From PGYR01 sp041675005 (GTDB taxonomy: Bacteria > Bacteroidota > Ignavibacteria > Kapaibacteriales > UBA2268), in NCBI GenBank assembly GCA_041675005.1, contig JBAYUQ010000024.1:1-46589 (forward strand): a stretch of DNA of 46,589 nt, written 5' to 3'. Shown here piece after piece: positions 8,334 to 17,091 of this stretch. The notes under the pieces are model-generated. The model did not search any database and had not been told where the DNA came from. It saw only the letters and a program-made list of their open reading frames with translations. The first letter of the stretch is position 1. Each line of letters starts with the position of its first letter. The position numbers and the translations under genes were made by a program.

Positions 8334-9946
8334 CTCTCTATCACTAATTTTCTTGTTTCAGTTTCGTTTGTAGTTTCAATTGTAAGGAAATAAATACTTC
8401 CATTTACTAATCCTTCTACAGTTTTTGTATAAGTATGATTACCGGCTGTCTGATTTGTAAACACAACATCATCTACTAGCTTCCCTTCTACATCAGTAAT
8501 TCTAATTCTGACATTATCATTACTTGCTAGCTTGTATTCTATATTTATAAGTTTCTTACTTGGGTTCGGATATATATTAAACTCTAAGTTGCTAATGCTA
8601 GATTCATTAATCTCATCAACAGATGCTTTTGTTCCAGTGCTTATATGAACTTTGAATATTTGACTATTTGCTGTGCTTTGTGAGCCATCATTTGTAGTAA
8701 ATATATTAGGAGCTGTACTACTAATACCACCATAGATATAGCCGATTAAAATATTATCACCTGACAATTTATCTAGTTTGAATACCCCGTTATCATATTG
8801 TGGTAGATTAAGATTGGGAATGAATTCCCCTCCTGCTCCTAGTAATGAGGGCATCACAGCAGGCATTTTATATTCTACCATATTGCCGTCTTTATCTCTT
8901 GACACTCGTGCTATAGTATTGACAAAAGGTACATTATTGTCTTGAACTAGAGTTCCATTATTATCATAATACTGTGCTATACCACCGAAGAATAAAGTAT
9001 GCATCGTATTCTCAGATTCAGAATATAGAGGTAGAACAGGGCAATGATAATGATTATAGTATTGTTTGAAATCATTATTTACTTTGTAATTATCCAAGCT
9101 AACATCTACAGTATTCAAAAAGGGTAAATCAGCATCTTCTCTGAAAACCCCAGAGAACATAGTAACTCCCTCATCTCCATTTGGCATAATCTGCTGCACT
9201 GCGTTGTAATCTCTTCGATGAAGATTATCTCTATCTGTATGTGATGGTAGATGTTCTATAGTAATAGTTTCTCCATCATCATTTAAATTAAAAATACGAA
9301 TTGCATTCGTGTATTCTTGAGTAAAACCTGGACCATGATCTGGACCCATTGGATTATATCTACCAAGGAATTTCTGACCACCAAGCAGATAGAATCTATT
9401 ATCTATTTTTGATAAATGTCCACCAGTAACTTGAAATAGGGGGTCATTTATTTGTCTGAATTGATTCTCAATACTTTCGCCATTTATTATTGCCTCTATT
9501 GTCTCTTTTACATTTATAGCAGTTAAGTTACCGTAAGTTGTATGGTCTCCTTTAGTGCTACTATAACCGTATCCACCTAAGCAATATAAGTAATCCCCTT
9601 CCTGTATGAACTCCATATTAGTTGAGCTTAGTTGTTCTCGAATACTAACAGGGAGTGAGCTTAGACTGCTAACCCACTTTTGTTTGTTCACAGGGTCGAT
9701 TACTATAATTTGATTATTATTGCCTGCCACGTCGAATGCCGCGAAAGGTTGTCTCTGATGAAGTCCATCTAACCTACCACCTACAATCAACCACTTACCA
9801 TCATATTGACCAAAAGCGAATGAATGAATTCCACCTAATTCGTTGAACTCTATGGGTTCGACATTGACGGTTATCTGTGAATCATTCGAATAGAGATTCA
9901 GATAAAGAAAGAATACTATAATATGTATTAAGAATTTGTTTTTCAT
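8330..9946 (-). CDS. Secreted kelch/beta-propeller-like protein with T9SS sorting domain
   Basis: 538 residues. A Sec signal peptide occupies about residues 1-20. The body has repeated segments of kelch-like appearance (WLIVGGRLDGL, YLYCLGGYGY, RFYLLGGQKF, HTLFFGGIAQY), each with a GG pair ending a strand, which suggests a beta-propeller. The last 80 or so residues form a T9SS type A sorting domain beginning at FNIYPNPSKKLINIEY and ending TRKLVIER, so it should be exported and surface-attached or released. It overlaps tetR by 4 bp and follows the four-TM protein gene by 4 bp. Having a large secreted protein translationally coupled to a transcriptional regulator is unusual. Ligand unknown. Confidence 0.85.
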   Translation of the reverse strand: MKNKFLIHIIVFFLYLNLYSNDSQITVNVEPIEFNELGGIHSFAFGQYDGKWLIVGGRLDGLHQRQPFAAFDVAGNNNQIIVIDPVNKQKWVSSLSSLPVSIREQLSSTNMEFIQEGDYLYCLGGYGYSSTKGDHTTYGNLTAINVKETIEAIINGESIENQFRQINDPLFQVTGGHLSKIDNRFYLLGGQKFLGRYNPMGPDHGPGFTQEYTNAIRIFNLNDDGETITIEHLPSHTDRDNLHRRDYNAVQQIMPNGDEGVTMFSGVFREDADLPFLNTVDVSLDNYKVNNDFKQYYNHYHCPVLPLYSESENTMHTLFFGGIAQYYDNNGTLVQDNNVPFVNTIARVSRDKDGNMVEYKMPAVMPSLLGAGGEFIPNLNLPQYDNGVFKLDKLSGDNILIGYIYGGISSTAPNIFTTNDGSQSTANSQIFKVHISTGTKASVDEINESSISNLEFNIYPNPSKKLINIEYKLASNDNVRIRITDVEGKLVDDVVFTNQTAGNHTYTKTVEGLVNGSIYFLTIETTNETETRKLVIER

Positions 9947-9950
9947 AAAC

Positions 9951-10367
9951 CTATTTAATTGTTTTCATTTTAAAAAAGGAAACACCTAACCAAATAACAG
10001 ATGTAGTCATCGCTATTGCACCCAAAAGTACAAAAATCGGAGGTGCACCCAGATAAATCTCTGCTAATATACCCAAAGGCATTAACAATCCAATGAGTGA
10101 TAGCCAAGAAATTGTTTTTACATTAGTCAAATCATCTTTAAACCTAAGTAATAGATACCCGACTAATATATTCAAAAATGCAAAAAGATTACCATGTACG
10201 TGAGCCAAACGACTCTCGAAATGCGCACCAAGACCATAATTAGCTATCCAATCCTCTTTACCAGGGGCAAAATCTCTCAGATAGATTAGAAGAAAACCAT
10301 AGGCCATAAATACACCCATAGTTAAAAAACCAATTGCAATATTTCTTTTACCTTCCATCTCAAACAC
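9951..10367 (-). CDS. Four-helix membrane protein with conserved AHVHGN motif, possibly heme-binding
   Basis: 138 residues with four predicted helices (about 10-29, 54-71, 83-101 and 106-130). Between helices 1 and 2 is RLAHVHGNLFAFLN, with two His placed at a membrane boundary as in heme-binding helical bundles. Small proteins related to heme-copper oxidase subunit I or to styrene-oxide isomerase have a similar His-containing helix, but I cannot assign it to either. It is the first gene of the TetR-controlled operon that also encodes a diheme cytochrome c, which makes a membrane redox role plausible. Its start lies directly downstream of the operator at 10381-10400. Confidence 0.7.
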   Translation of the reverse strand: MFEMEGKRNIAIGFLTMGVFMAYGFLLIYLRDFAPGKEDWIANYGLGAHFESRLAHVHGNLFAFLNILVGYLLLRFKDDLTNVKTISWLSLIGLLMPLGILAEIYLGAPPIFVLLGAIAMTTSVIWLGVSFFKMKTIK

Positions 10368-10380
10368 CTTTTATTTAATT

Positions 10381-10400
10381 GTTAGTGAATACTCACTAAC
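10381..10400 (-). promoter_or_regulatory. Likely TetR operator upstream of the six-gene operon
   Basis: Perfect inverted repeat GTTAGTGA-ATAC-TCACTAAC, 14 bp upstream of the start codon at 10367. TTAGTGA...TCACTAA is a common TetR/AcrR operator form, and a TetR regulator gene (7746-8333) lies in the operon downstream. On the minus strand TCGTTTTG (10404-10411) is one mismatch from TAnnTTTG, but I found no well-spaced -33 element, so the exact promoter is not fixed. Confidence 0.7.
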
Positions 10401-10468
10401 TTACAAAACGAAGAACTAAAATACAAATTGTATATGGATAGTAATTTATTTTTTATTCGAATTGAATG

Positions 10469-10485
10469 GACGTAATGCTTACGTC
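10469..10485. repeat. Palindromic repeat, GACGTAA-TGC-TTACGTC
   Basis: A 17-bp copy of the GAGACGTA...TACGTCTC palindrome family that also occurs at 18678-18698, 22778-22798, 33203-33225 and 33360-33380, with a half copy near 29892. Not coding. REP-like. Confidence 0.7.
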
Positions 10486-10513
10486 TACAAATCCCCCAAA
10501 CCCCTGTAACCAC

Positions 10514-10564
10514 GTCACTCTGAACGCAGTGCTTGTGCTGAGCGGCGTCGAAGCAAAGAGTCTA
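10514..10564. repeat. Dispersed repeat, GTCACTCTGAACG...AGAGTCTA type
   Basis: Runs from GTCACTCTGAACG to AGAGTCTA. Relatives occur at 16729-16775, within the MITE-like element at 33251-33342, and more degenerate ones near 14095-14155 and 29808-29860. It is the widespread 'GTCATTCTGAGCGAAG...GAATCT' kind of intergenic repeat. The rest of the gap 10401-10656 shows no gene. Confidence 0.55.
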
Positions 10565-10656
10565 GGAAAAGTAGTCCTAATAGCTCTATTCAGAACATGA
10601 TGGTAGGATGATTAAGATGAACACGAAGGTTTGATTACCTATTATCACATCGATAA

Positions 10657-10782
10657 CTGAAAGAACACTTGCAGGAACAAATACTTCAATACATAAACTA
10701 TTATAATGAAGAAAGAGCACATCAAAGTTTATATGGTGAAGCTCCTAATAAATTTAATCAAAACTGTCCACGAATTAACTAA
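10657..10782 (+). pseudogene. C-terminal remnant of an IS3/IS481-type (DDE, rve) transposase
   Basis: A 41-codon open stretch ends in TAA at 10780-10782 and contains YINYYNEERAHQSLYGEAPN. This is the typical C-terminal signature of IS3/IS481 integrase-core transposases (YYN.ERPHQ.LG..TP). An in-frame stop at 10654-10656 cuts it off upstream, and no catalytic core is present. It ends 10 bp from the converging ABC ATPase gene, so an insertion once reached the end of that operon. Confidence 0.8.
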
Positions 10783-10791
10783 CCTTTACAC

Positions 10792-11463
10792 TTAGCTAAT
10801 TATTCTACCATCTTCCATTTCTATTATTCGGTCGGTTTTATCGGCAAAATCTTTATCGTGGGTCACTATGAGTAATGACAAGTTTTGCTGTGAGCTCAAT
10901 TCTTTGAATATATTGAATACATTTTCGGAGTTTTTTGAATCTAAGTTTCCAGTCGGTTCGTCGCCCATTATTATAGCTGGATCGTTTATCAATGCTCGTG
11001 CTATAGATACTCTCTGCTTTTGTCCACCCGACAGCATAGATGCTTTTTTATCAGCTTGCTCCTTTATTCCGAGTAATTCTAATTTGTCGTAAGCATCTTG
11101 TTTTATTTCTTTATAGCTTTTCTTGCCTAATTTGCGAGCTGGAAGCATAACGTTATCTAGAACGGAAAACTCTGGTAATAGATAATGAAACTGAAAAACG
11201 AAACCAATATGCTCGTTTCTGATTATTGCTAGTTCTTTTTGTGGTCTGCCAGATACTATTTTCCCCGCTAAATGCAGCTCACCAGTATAGTCAGTATCCA
11301 TAGTTGAGAGTATATAGAGCAGAGTAGATTTACCGCAGCCAGATTTTCCCATTATTGATACGAATTCACCTTGGTCGATTGATAAAGTAATATCCTTCAA
11401 TACATGAAAATCAATAGGATTGCGGAAGTGTTTATTGATATTTTTTGTTTCCAATACTATCAT
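10792..11463 (-). CDS. ABC transporter ATP-binding protein (LolD/MacB-type)
   Basis: 223 residues with a complete ATPase: Walker A G39-KSG-CGKS46, signature LSGGQ at 144-148, Walker B ending in D168-E169 and switch His202 (VTHD). Length and sequence fit the LolD/MacB/FtsE group that works with FtsX-like permeases on substrates in the periplasm or membrane. It is the last gene of an adaptor-permease-ATPase operon, 1 bp after the permease gene. The transposase remnant converges on its 3' end but the reading frame is intact. Confidence 0.92.
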   Translation of the reverse strand: MIVLETKNINKHFRNPIDFHVLKDITLSIDQGEFVSIMGKSGCGKSTLLYILSTMDTDYTGELHLAGKIVSGRPQKELAIIRNEHIGFVFQFHYLLPEFSVLDNVMLPARKLGKKSYKEIKQDAYDKLELLGIKEQADKKASMLSGGQKQRVSIARALINDPAIIMGDEPTGNLDSKNSENVFNIFKELSSQQNLSLLIVTHDKDFADKTDRIIEMEDGRIIS

Positions 11464-11464
11464 A

Positions 11465-12727
11465 TTACTGTCCTCTGATTATTTCTACTGGATCTATTTT
11501 TTCAGCTTTACGAGCAGGTAAGTACCCTGCTAAGAAAGTGGAAATCATGGCAAATGTAATCCCAACTATATAGAATAGTGGATTATAATCAATAGGATAA
11601 GTCTTGATTGTAGGCATTGCTTCCGTTTCAAATGGTGCATGATCAATCAAAACAGTCCCAATAAAACCTAATATTAATCCAAGTAACCCTCCTATAAACC
11701 CGATGATAATGGCTTGACTAACAAATATCTTCTTCACATCAGAGCCCGAAAAGCCAGTCGCTTTGAGTATAGCGATATCATTCATTTTTTCATAGATAAG
11801 CATATTCAGAATATTATATATCCCGAATCCAGCAACTATCAGCAATGTTATAGACACCGCATAAGTAATTAGATTTCTGATAGAAGTTCCTGTTTCGAAT
11901 TGCGCATTTGCTGTTTGAATATCTATAGCAGTCAAATCGAAGCTCTTTGTTAACTCTTTCGCCATTTCGGGAGCTAACCCCATATCGTAAAGCTTAACAT
12001 TTATATCAGATATATAATTGCTTCCTTCTCCTAATAGTTGTTGTGCCGTCTTCACATTCACATAGCTCTGTACATTATCAACTTCTGCTAATCCGCTCTG
12101 GTATATCCCGACTATTTTTAGAGGGAAAACACCCCCATTTGGAGTAGATACGTTTATTTTATCATCTACACTGAGCGACATTTTTTTAGCTACACCGGCA
12201 CCTAAGAGTATTCCATTTGTTCTTTTTAAAAGGCTTTCACCAGAACCCTCTATTATATAATCCCCGAAGTTGAATAGCTTCACTTGATCCATAACGTCTA
12301 TTCCGTTCACAATACCATTAAGCTCGATAGACCCCGCTACGTAAAATACTCTTGCAGTGGCTTGAGCAGTTACGCCCCGTACTCTCTTATCTTTTTTTAA
12401 TTCTGAGATTAGAGGTAAAGCGTTATGTATTCTAACTAGACTTTCTTTAGGTTTTACGTTACGGATTATATTGAAATCCCCTACAAAAGCGTCATCTAAT
12501 TGTATAGGTTGGACTTCGGTTGGCTTTATCTCGTTGTATATATGAACATGGGGAGTTCGGTCAAGTACTAATCCATCTAGAAGCCCATTTAGACCAGTCA
12601 TAAATCCCATCATAATGATGAACGTGCCTATACCAAATGTTACCCCCAAAGCAGCCACACTCGTTTGCTTCAACCGAGTGTGTAGATGAGTCCAAGTGAT
12701 GTCGAATATTACTCTGTAATTAGTCAT
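11465..12727 (-). CDS. ABC transporter permease, FtsX/MacB/LolC-like
   Basis: 420 residues in the MacB/LolC layout. One N-terminal helix (about 22-47) is followed by a large periplasmic domain (to about 280) and three C-terminal helices (about 285-312, 335-362 and 383-408), ending GYLPARKAEKIDPVEIIRGQ, a typical FtsX-family tail. It sits between the adaptor gene (1 bp away) and the ATPase gene (1 bp away), so it should form a MacA-MacB-like exporter or a lipoprotein-release complex. With a dedicated adaptor, MacAB-type export is more likely. Substrate unknown. Confidence 0.9.
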   Translation of the reverse strand: MTNYRVIFDITWTHLHTRLKQTSVAALGVTFGIGTFIIMMGFMTGLNGLLDGLVLDRTPHVHIYNEIKPTEVQPIQLDDAFVGDFNIIRNVKPKESLVRIHNALPLISELKKDKRVRGVTAQATARVFYVAGSIELNGIVNGIDVMDQVKLFNFGDYIIEGSGESLLKRTNGILLGAGVAKKMSLSVDDKINVSTPNGGVFPLKIVGIYQSGLAEVDNVQSYVNVKTAQQLLGEGSNYISDINVKLYDMGLAPEMAKELTKSFDLTAIDIQTANAQFETGTSIRNLITYAVSITLLIVAGFGIYNILNMLIYEKMNDIAILKATGFSGSDVKKIFVSQAIIIGFIGGLLGLILGFIGTVLIDHAPFETEAMPTIKTYPIDYNPLFYIVGITFAMISTFLAGYLPARKAEKIDPVEIIRGQ

Positions 12728-12728
12728 A

Positions 12729-13811
12729 CTATGGCTTTATAATCTTAGTGGAAGAGTCTATTTTTGAAGATTCTATCTCCACTCTTTCTAGGTTTCTCAT
12801 TCCAGTCTTAACTTCTATTTCCCCATCATCAGTTATTACTTTACCTTCTTCAGTTAGATACTCCAAAGGTATTGTCATCACATTATCCTTATGAGAAATT
12901 ACAATATTTGCTTCACCCGAAAGACCAGCATAAAGTGCATCTGGAGCGTTTACAAATATTGCTTCTACGTTGAATGTTTGCGTTTTTTCATCCTTAATTG
13001 GATAGATTTTAGAAATTTTTGCTTCGAACGTTTTACCTTTGTAAGCATCTAGAGTTATGATAACTTTCTGCCCAAGTTGAACAGAACCAATATCTACTTC
13101 ATCTATTCTCATCTCGATTATAAATGAATTCAACAATCCGATTTTTGCGAATGGTGTTTGCTGAGTTATTAGCTCACCCTCCTCTTTCAAAAGGGAATAG
13201 ACCATACCATCTATATTCGATTTGATAGAGAAATCGCTTAAATTAGTCAACGCTTTTTCTACTGCATTTTCTGATTGTCGGTAATTACTCTTTAGTTCTA
13301 TTTCCGTTTGGTCATATTGCTTTAGCAGTATTGCTCTTTGTTTTTTTGTCAGATCATACTTCAATTTCTTTGCTTCTAGCTCCGCTACAGCGCCTACTCC
13401 CTTATCCATCAATCTTTTTTGGCGTGCGTAATTTATAGAATCTTGTGATAGCTGATCTTGATTTGCCTCTATTTCATCTTTCAATCTGTCTAATATGTTT
13501 GCATCGCCTTTGTACTTATTGCGAGCCAAATCCATATTGAGTTGGGCATTCTCTTTATTCAACTTAGACAAATCAGAAGTAACCTCTGCGAGTAGTTGAT
13601 CCTTAGCTATAGTATCTCCCTCGCGAAGATATATTTTGCTGACTATACCAGAAGCCGAGGCATATACATCGTACATATCCTTTGGCTGAACCGTTACTGT
13701 CGCATAGACCGATTCCGTTAGGGTTTGAACTTCCGGCTTAACCGACTCTTCTTCCTTCCCACATGAAATTAATGTGATTAGTATTACTGCTAAAACTATT
13801 TTTTTAATCAT
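12729..13811 (-). CDS. Periplasmic adaptor lipoprotein of ABC exporter (HlyD/MacA-like)
   Basis: 360 residues. The signal peptide ends at the lipobox LISC, with Cys17 as the probable lipid anchor. A lipoyl half (ASGIVSKIYLREGDTIAKDQ) is followed by a long helical hairpin (about 95-200) and the second lipoyl half (IKSNIDGMVYSLLKEEGELI), then beta-barrel domains. The longer hairpin compared with the RND adaptor at 3338-4390 suits a MacA-like protein. First gene of the operon. The 530 bp upstream are shared with the divergent glutamine synthetase gene and hold repeats. Confidence 0.88.
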   Translation of the reverse strand: MIKKIVLAVILITLISCGKEEESVKPEVQTLTESVYATVTVQPKDMYDVYASASGIVSKIYLREGDTIAKDQLLAEVTSDLSKLNKENAQLNMDLARNKYKGDANILDRLKDEIEANQDQLSQDSINYARQKRLMDKGVGAVAELEAKKLKYDLTKKQRAILLKQYDQTEIELKSNYRQSENAVEKALTNLSDFSIKSNIDGMVYSLLKEEGELITQQTPFAKIGLLNSFIIEMRIDEVDIGSVQLGQKVIITLDAYKGKTFEAKISKIYPIKDEKTQTFNVEAIFVNAPDALYAGLSGEANIVISHKDNVMTIPLEYLTEEGKVITDDGEIEVKTGMRNLERVEIESSKIDSSTKIIKP

Positions 13812-13923
13812 TTTTTCTCACTATTATCCAATATATTTAGTTATTGACGAATTAGTTGATAATAATTTAGTGAAAATTAAAGAAAAAATAGTATTAATTA
13901 CTAGATTATCAAAAAAATCAGAA

Positions 13924-14003
13924 CAAGATTGCGGGATAAATAGGATATTTATGATAACTAGATCCTATGCCACAGCGAGGACTGAAAAGAACGTGGCTGT
14001 CCT
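13924..14003. repeat. Dispersed intergenic repeat, copy 2 (inverted relative to copy 1)
   Basis: On the minus strand this reads AGTCCTCGCTGTGGCA, then a GGAT/ATCC-containing hairpin region, then CAATCTTGTTCTGAT, the same order as copy 1 at 152-228. It lies in the gap 13812-14341, which also holds a degenerate piece of the GTATTGCCGTTGG repeat near 14020-14035 and a degenerate TCTGAG-type repeat near 14095-14160, but no gene. Confidence 0.6.
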
Positions 14004-14270
14004 CCATAGCTTGTGAAGTATTGCCGTTGGTTGGATACCTTTTGGCTACAGATATACCGCCCTGCTAGGGCTTTTTTGGAACTCTTATTTCTCCTAGATT
14101 CTTTACTTCAACTGGGATCAGCACAAGCACTTCGCTACACTCATTCAGGATGACTGTTTCCTGTAATTGCCGGAATGAAGAGTCCAGGATTACTTCTCAA
14201 TCAAATTGGTCATTACCACTTTTCCACAATATGTTCATAACCTATACGCTTAATTGTGTAATCAAATAGT

Positions 14271-14300
14271 TTTGATTAATATAGTTATATAGTATTTTTG
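14271..14300 (+). promoter_or_regulatory. Bacteroidota-type promoter for glutamine synthetase
   Basis: TTTG at 14271-14274 (-33), an 18-nt spacer, then TATTTTTG at 14293-14300 (-7, matching TAnnTTTG). This leaves a leader of about 35 nt before the ATG at 14342. It is one of several promoters of this form in the window and supports the taxonomic reading. Confidence 0.65.
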
Positions 14301-14341
14301 TAAATATTATAAATCATATATTACCAAAAAGGTTCAAACCG

Positions 14342-16528
14342 ATGTCAATAAGAAGCGAAAGTCTGCTGAATATCAACCCCAACAAGCAAGACAAGCGATT
14401 TAGTGGAAATGTAAAAGACAAACCTATTTCCGAATACTATTCTCGGCTAGTTTTCAACGACGAATCAATAAAAAAATACCTGATGAAAGAGGCATACGAG
14501 GGTCTAAGAGATGCCATAGAAAGTGGTCAGAAAATAGCCGTCAAAACTGCAGATTTCGTTGCTGTAGGTATGCGTAACTGGGCTATAGACCACGGTGCTA
14601 CTCACTACACGCATTGGTTTCAACCGCTAACTGGTAGGACAGCCGAAAAGCACGATTCATTTTTCAAGTTAGATAGACACGGTAATCCGATTGAGGCATT
14701 CAGCGGAAAGGAGCTGATAAAACAAGAGACAGACGGCTCGAGTTTCCCTTCTGGTGGGCTTCGCGAAACGCACAGAGCTAGAGGATACACAGTATGGGAT
14801 CCGAGTTCACCCGCTTTCATCATGGAAGCAAAACACGGTAAAACACTCTGTATTCCAGCTATCTTCATCTCATACGAAGGTGACTCGCTCGACCTAAAGA
14901 CTCCACTACTAAAATCAATTCACGCTGTAGAACAAGCAGCCCTAGAAGTAGAAAAATATTTTGACCCTGAAGTAAAGAGAATCGTTCCAAATCTTGGTTG
15001 GGAGCAAGAATACTTCGTCGTAGATGAGGCACTTTACAATGCTCGTCCTGATTTATTACTTTGTGGGAGAACGCTCTTTGGTAACGCTTCGGCTCGTGGG
15101 CAGCAGCTAGATGATCACTATTTTGCTCAGATTCCTGAACGTGTAGTGGACTTTATGCACGATTTCGAGAATGATTGTCTTACATTGGGGATTCCCATTA
15201 CTACTAGACACAACGAAGTAGCACCGAATCAATTCGAATGTGCACCGAACTTCGAGACTGCTAATATTGCTGCAGACCATAATCAATTGCTAATGTCAAT
15301 CATTGATTTGGTAGCTAAAAGACACAACTTGCGTGCTATAATCCACGAAAAACCATTCGCTGGTATCAATGGTTCGGGTAAACATAATAACTGGTCACTT
15401 GCTACTACAGCTGGAAAGAACTTACTTGACCCTGGGTCTAAACCACTAGAGAATCTTAGCTTTTTGACTTTCTTCATCAACGTAATTGCAGCTATTCATA
15501 ATCATGCTGGATTACTAAGAGCTAGTATATCGAACGCTGGTAATGATTACAGATTGGGTGCTAACGAAGCTCCTCCGGCTATTATATCTGTTTTTACTGG
15601 TGACCATCTTTCTAACGTTCTAAAGTGTTTTATGAATGACGAGAAATTAGATGACACTAACATGGGGATGTTAGACCTTAACTTAAAGAAAATAGCAAAT
15701 ATACGTAGAGATGATACTGACAGAAACAGAACGTCTCCTTTCCCATTCACTGACAATAGGTTCGAGTTCCGTGCAGTAGGTAGTAGCGTGAACGTATCGA
15801 ACCCAATGACTGTGCTGAACACAATAGTTGCAGACCAATTGGTGAACTTCAGAACCAGAGTAGAAGAAGAAAGAAAGAGCACTTCTGACCTAGAGCAAGC
15901 TATCAAAAATGTATTACGCCAAGTGCTAAAAGAATCAAACAACGTGATTTTCAACGGTAATAATTACTCGCCAGATTGGGTAGTAGATGCAGAGAAACGT
16001 GGATTGCCGAATATCAAATCAACTCCTGAGGCCTACGATGAGTATCTATCACAAGCAACAATAGAGCTATTCGAAAGAAACCGTGTATTCAATAAGAATG
16101 AACTACAAGCTAGATACAATGTAGCTATGGAAGAGTACTGTGCTAAAATAGATATAGAAGCTAGATTAGTAGAAGAAATATCGAAAGCACATATAATCCC
16201 AGCTTGTGTTATCCATCAGAATAAACTGATTAGTAACGTACGCGGATTAGTGAATATTGGCTTATCTGAAGAATCGGAAGTTCAGAAAGAACCGATAAGA
16301 GAAATCTCACGTAGGTTAAAGAACTTACACATATATTTGAATGAGCTACGTAAATTTAGATTAGAAGCAGACGCTGAGCATGATTTGCGTGCAAGAGGAG
16401 TGGCCTACGCAAACGTAGTGAAGCCACAATTCGATAAGATTAGAATAGAAGCAGACGCGCTAGAGCTAATAGTAGATGACCGCGATTGGCCATTACCGAA
16501 GTACAGAGAGCTGCTGTTTCTTCATTAA
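14342..16528 (+). CDS. glnN: Glutamine synthetase type III
   Basis: ATP-dependent synthesis of glutamine from glutamate and ammonia in the cytoplasm. At 728 residues it has the length of GSIII (about 700-730), not GSI or GSII. Family signatures include FKLDRHGNPIEAFSGKELIK with ETDGSSFPSGG (about 129), RHNEVAPNQFE (about 289), FAGINGSGKHNNWSL (about 343, the ATP-binding loop) and NRTSPFPFT followed by NRFEFRAVGSS (about 461, with the catalytic Arg-containing segment). It stands alone with its own promoter (14271-14300) and a terminator (16578-16601). No PII or ammonium-transport gene is next to it. Confidence 0.96.
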   Translation: MSIRSESLLNINPNKQDKRFSGNVKDKPISEYYSRLVFNDESIKKYLMKEAYEGLRDAIESGQKIAVKTADFVAVGMRNWAIDHGATHYTHWFQPLTGRTAEKHDSFFKLDRHGNPIEAFSGKELIKQETDGSSFPSGGLRETHRARGYTVWDPSSPAFIMEAKHGKTLCIPAIFISYEGDSLDLKTPLLKSIHAVEQAALEVEKYFDPEVKRIVPNLGWEQEYFVVDEALYNARPDLLLCGRTLFGNASARGQQLDDHYFAQIPERVVDFMHDFENDCLTLGIPITTRHNEVAPNQFECAPNFETANIAADHNQLLMSIIDLVAKRHNLRAIIHEKPFAGINGSGKHNNWSLATTAGKNLLDPGSKPLENLSFLTFFINVIAAIHNHAGLLRASISNAGNDYRLGANEAPPAIISVFTGDHLSNVLKCFMNDEKLDDTNMGMLDLNLKKIANIRRDDTDRNRTSPFPFTDNRFEFRAVGSSVNVSNPMTVLNTIVADQLVNFRTRVEEERKSTSDLEQAIKNVLRQVLKESNNVIFNGNNYSPDWVVDAEKRGLPNIKSTPEAYDEYLSQATIELFERNRVFNKNELQARYNVAMEEYCAKIDIEARLVEEISKAHIIPACVIHQNKLISNVRGLVNIGLSEESEVQKEPIREISRRLKNLHIYLNELRKFRLEADAEHDLRARGVAYANVVKPQFDKIRIEADALELIVDDRDWPLPKYRELLFLH

Positions 16529-16577
16529 TATTCTCTATAATTCAATAAGACTCAAACCCTACAACTGAACTACCTCC

Positions 16578-16601
16578 AAACCCCCTTTGACAAGGGGGTT
16601 T
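16578..16601 (+). terminator. Intrinsic terminator downstream of glnN
   Basis: Perfect stem AAACCCCCTT / AAGGGGGTTT with loop TGAC, followed by CTGTCTTTT. It lies 50 bp after the glutamine synthetase stop codon. Confidence 0.7.
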
Positions 16602-16728
16602 CTGTCTTTTCGTCACACAGAGCGAACGCAGTGAAATGCTCAGCCACCGTACTTCGGCTTCGCAGTCCATCACTCGAGAGGGGAATAAAAAAAGACTCCA
16701 CAACCGAAGTAGGGTAACACAAAAACGA

Positions 16729-16920
16729 GTCATTCTGAATGACCCTGAACGAAGTGAAGGGGAATGAAGAATCTAGGTGAACTCCGCAGGAGTTCAATAT
16801 TAGTAGCAATTGTTGACCAACCTAACACAACAACTCCATAGGAGTTGAATTAATATGGGACTAAAGTCCGAGGGATTTGGGGTTGACTTAATATCCGTTG
16901 GCTAAAGCCAACGGCAATAC
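16729..16920. repeat. Cluster of palindromic intergenic repeats
   Basis: Four modules follow one another. There is a TCATTCTGA...GAATCTAGG repeat (16729-16775). Perfect palindromes follow: GAACTCC-GCA-GGAGTTC (16779-16795), CAACTCC-ATA-GGAGTTG (16831-16847) and CCGTTGGCT-AA-AGCCAACGG (16895-16914). The last one with its flanks (16890-16920) is a perfect 31-bp inverted match to 29543-29573. The text GGGACTAAAGTCCGA between them also returns near 29590 in reverse. No gene is visible in 16602-17010. Confidence 0.7.
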
Positions 16921-17010
16921 ACTGAATTATATACTGTAGCTTGTGCAGGTAAGTCGGTTGTGGGCATACCCGTCATCCTGAGTGAAACGAAGGATCCATT
17001 TTAAAAAAAA

Positions 17011-17034
17011 ACTCCCCAACCGAAGCTGGGGAGT
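17011..17034 (-). terminator. Intrinsic terminator of the toxin-antitoxin-chaperone-like operon
   Basis: Stem ACTCCCCA / TGGGGAGT with an 8-nt loop. On the minus strand it is followed by eight T (A-run at 17003-17010), which is the correct polarity to end transcription of the genes at 17092-18470. Confidence 0.8.
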
Positions 17035-17091
17035 AGGTCAGAATGATCAAGACATCGCTAAAAAACTTGATAATTCTAGATTAAAATTTTA

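Noticed and set aside
13774..14016. 80-codon open frame on the plus strand
   Set aside because: Starts inside the adaptor gene on the other strand and ends in dispersed repeat copy 2; no recognisable protein.
16542..16809. Two open frames of 63 and 79 codons on the minus strand
   Set aside because: They consist of palindromic and TCTGAA-type repeats and the glnN terminator; no protein-like pattern.
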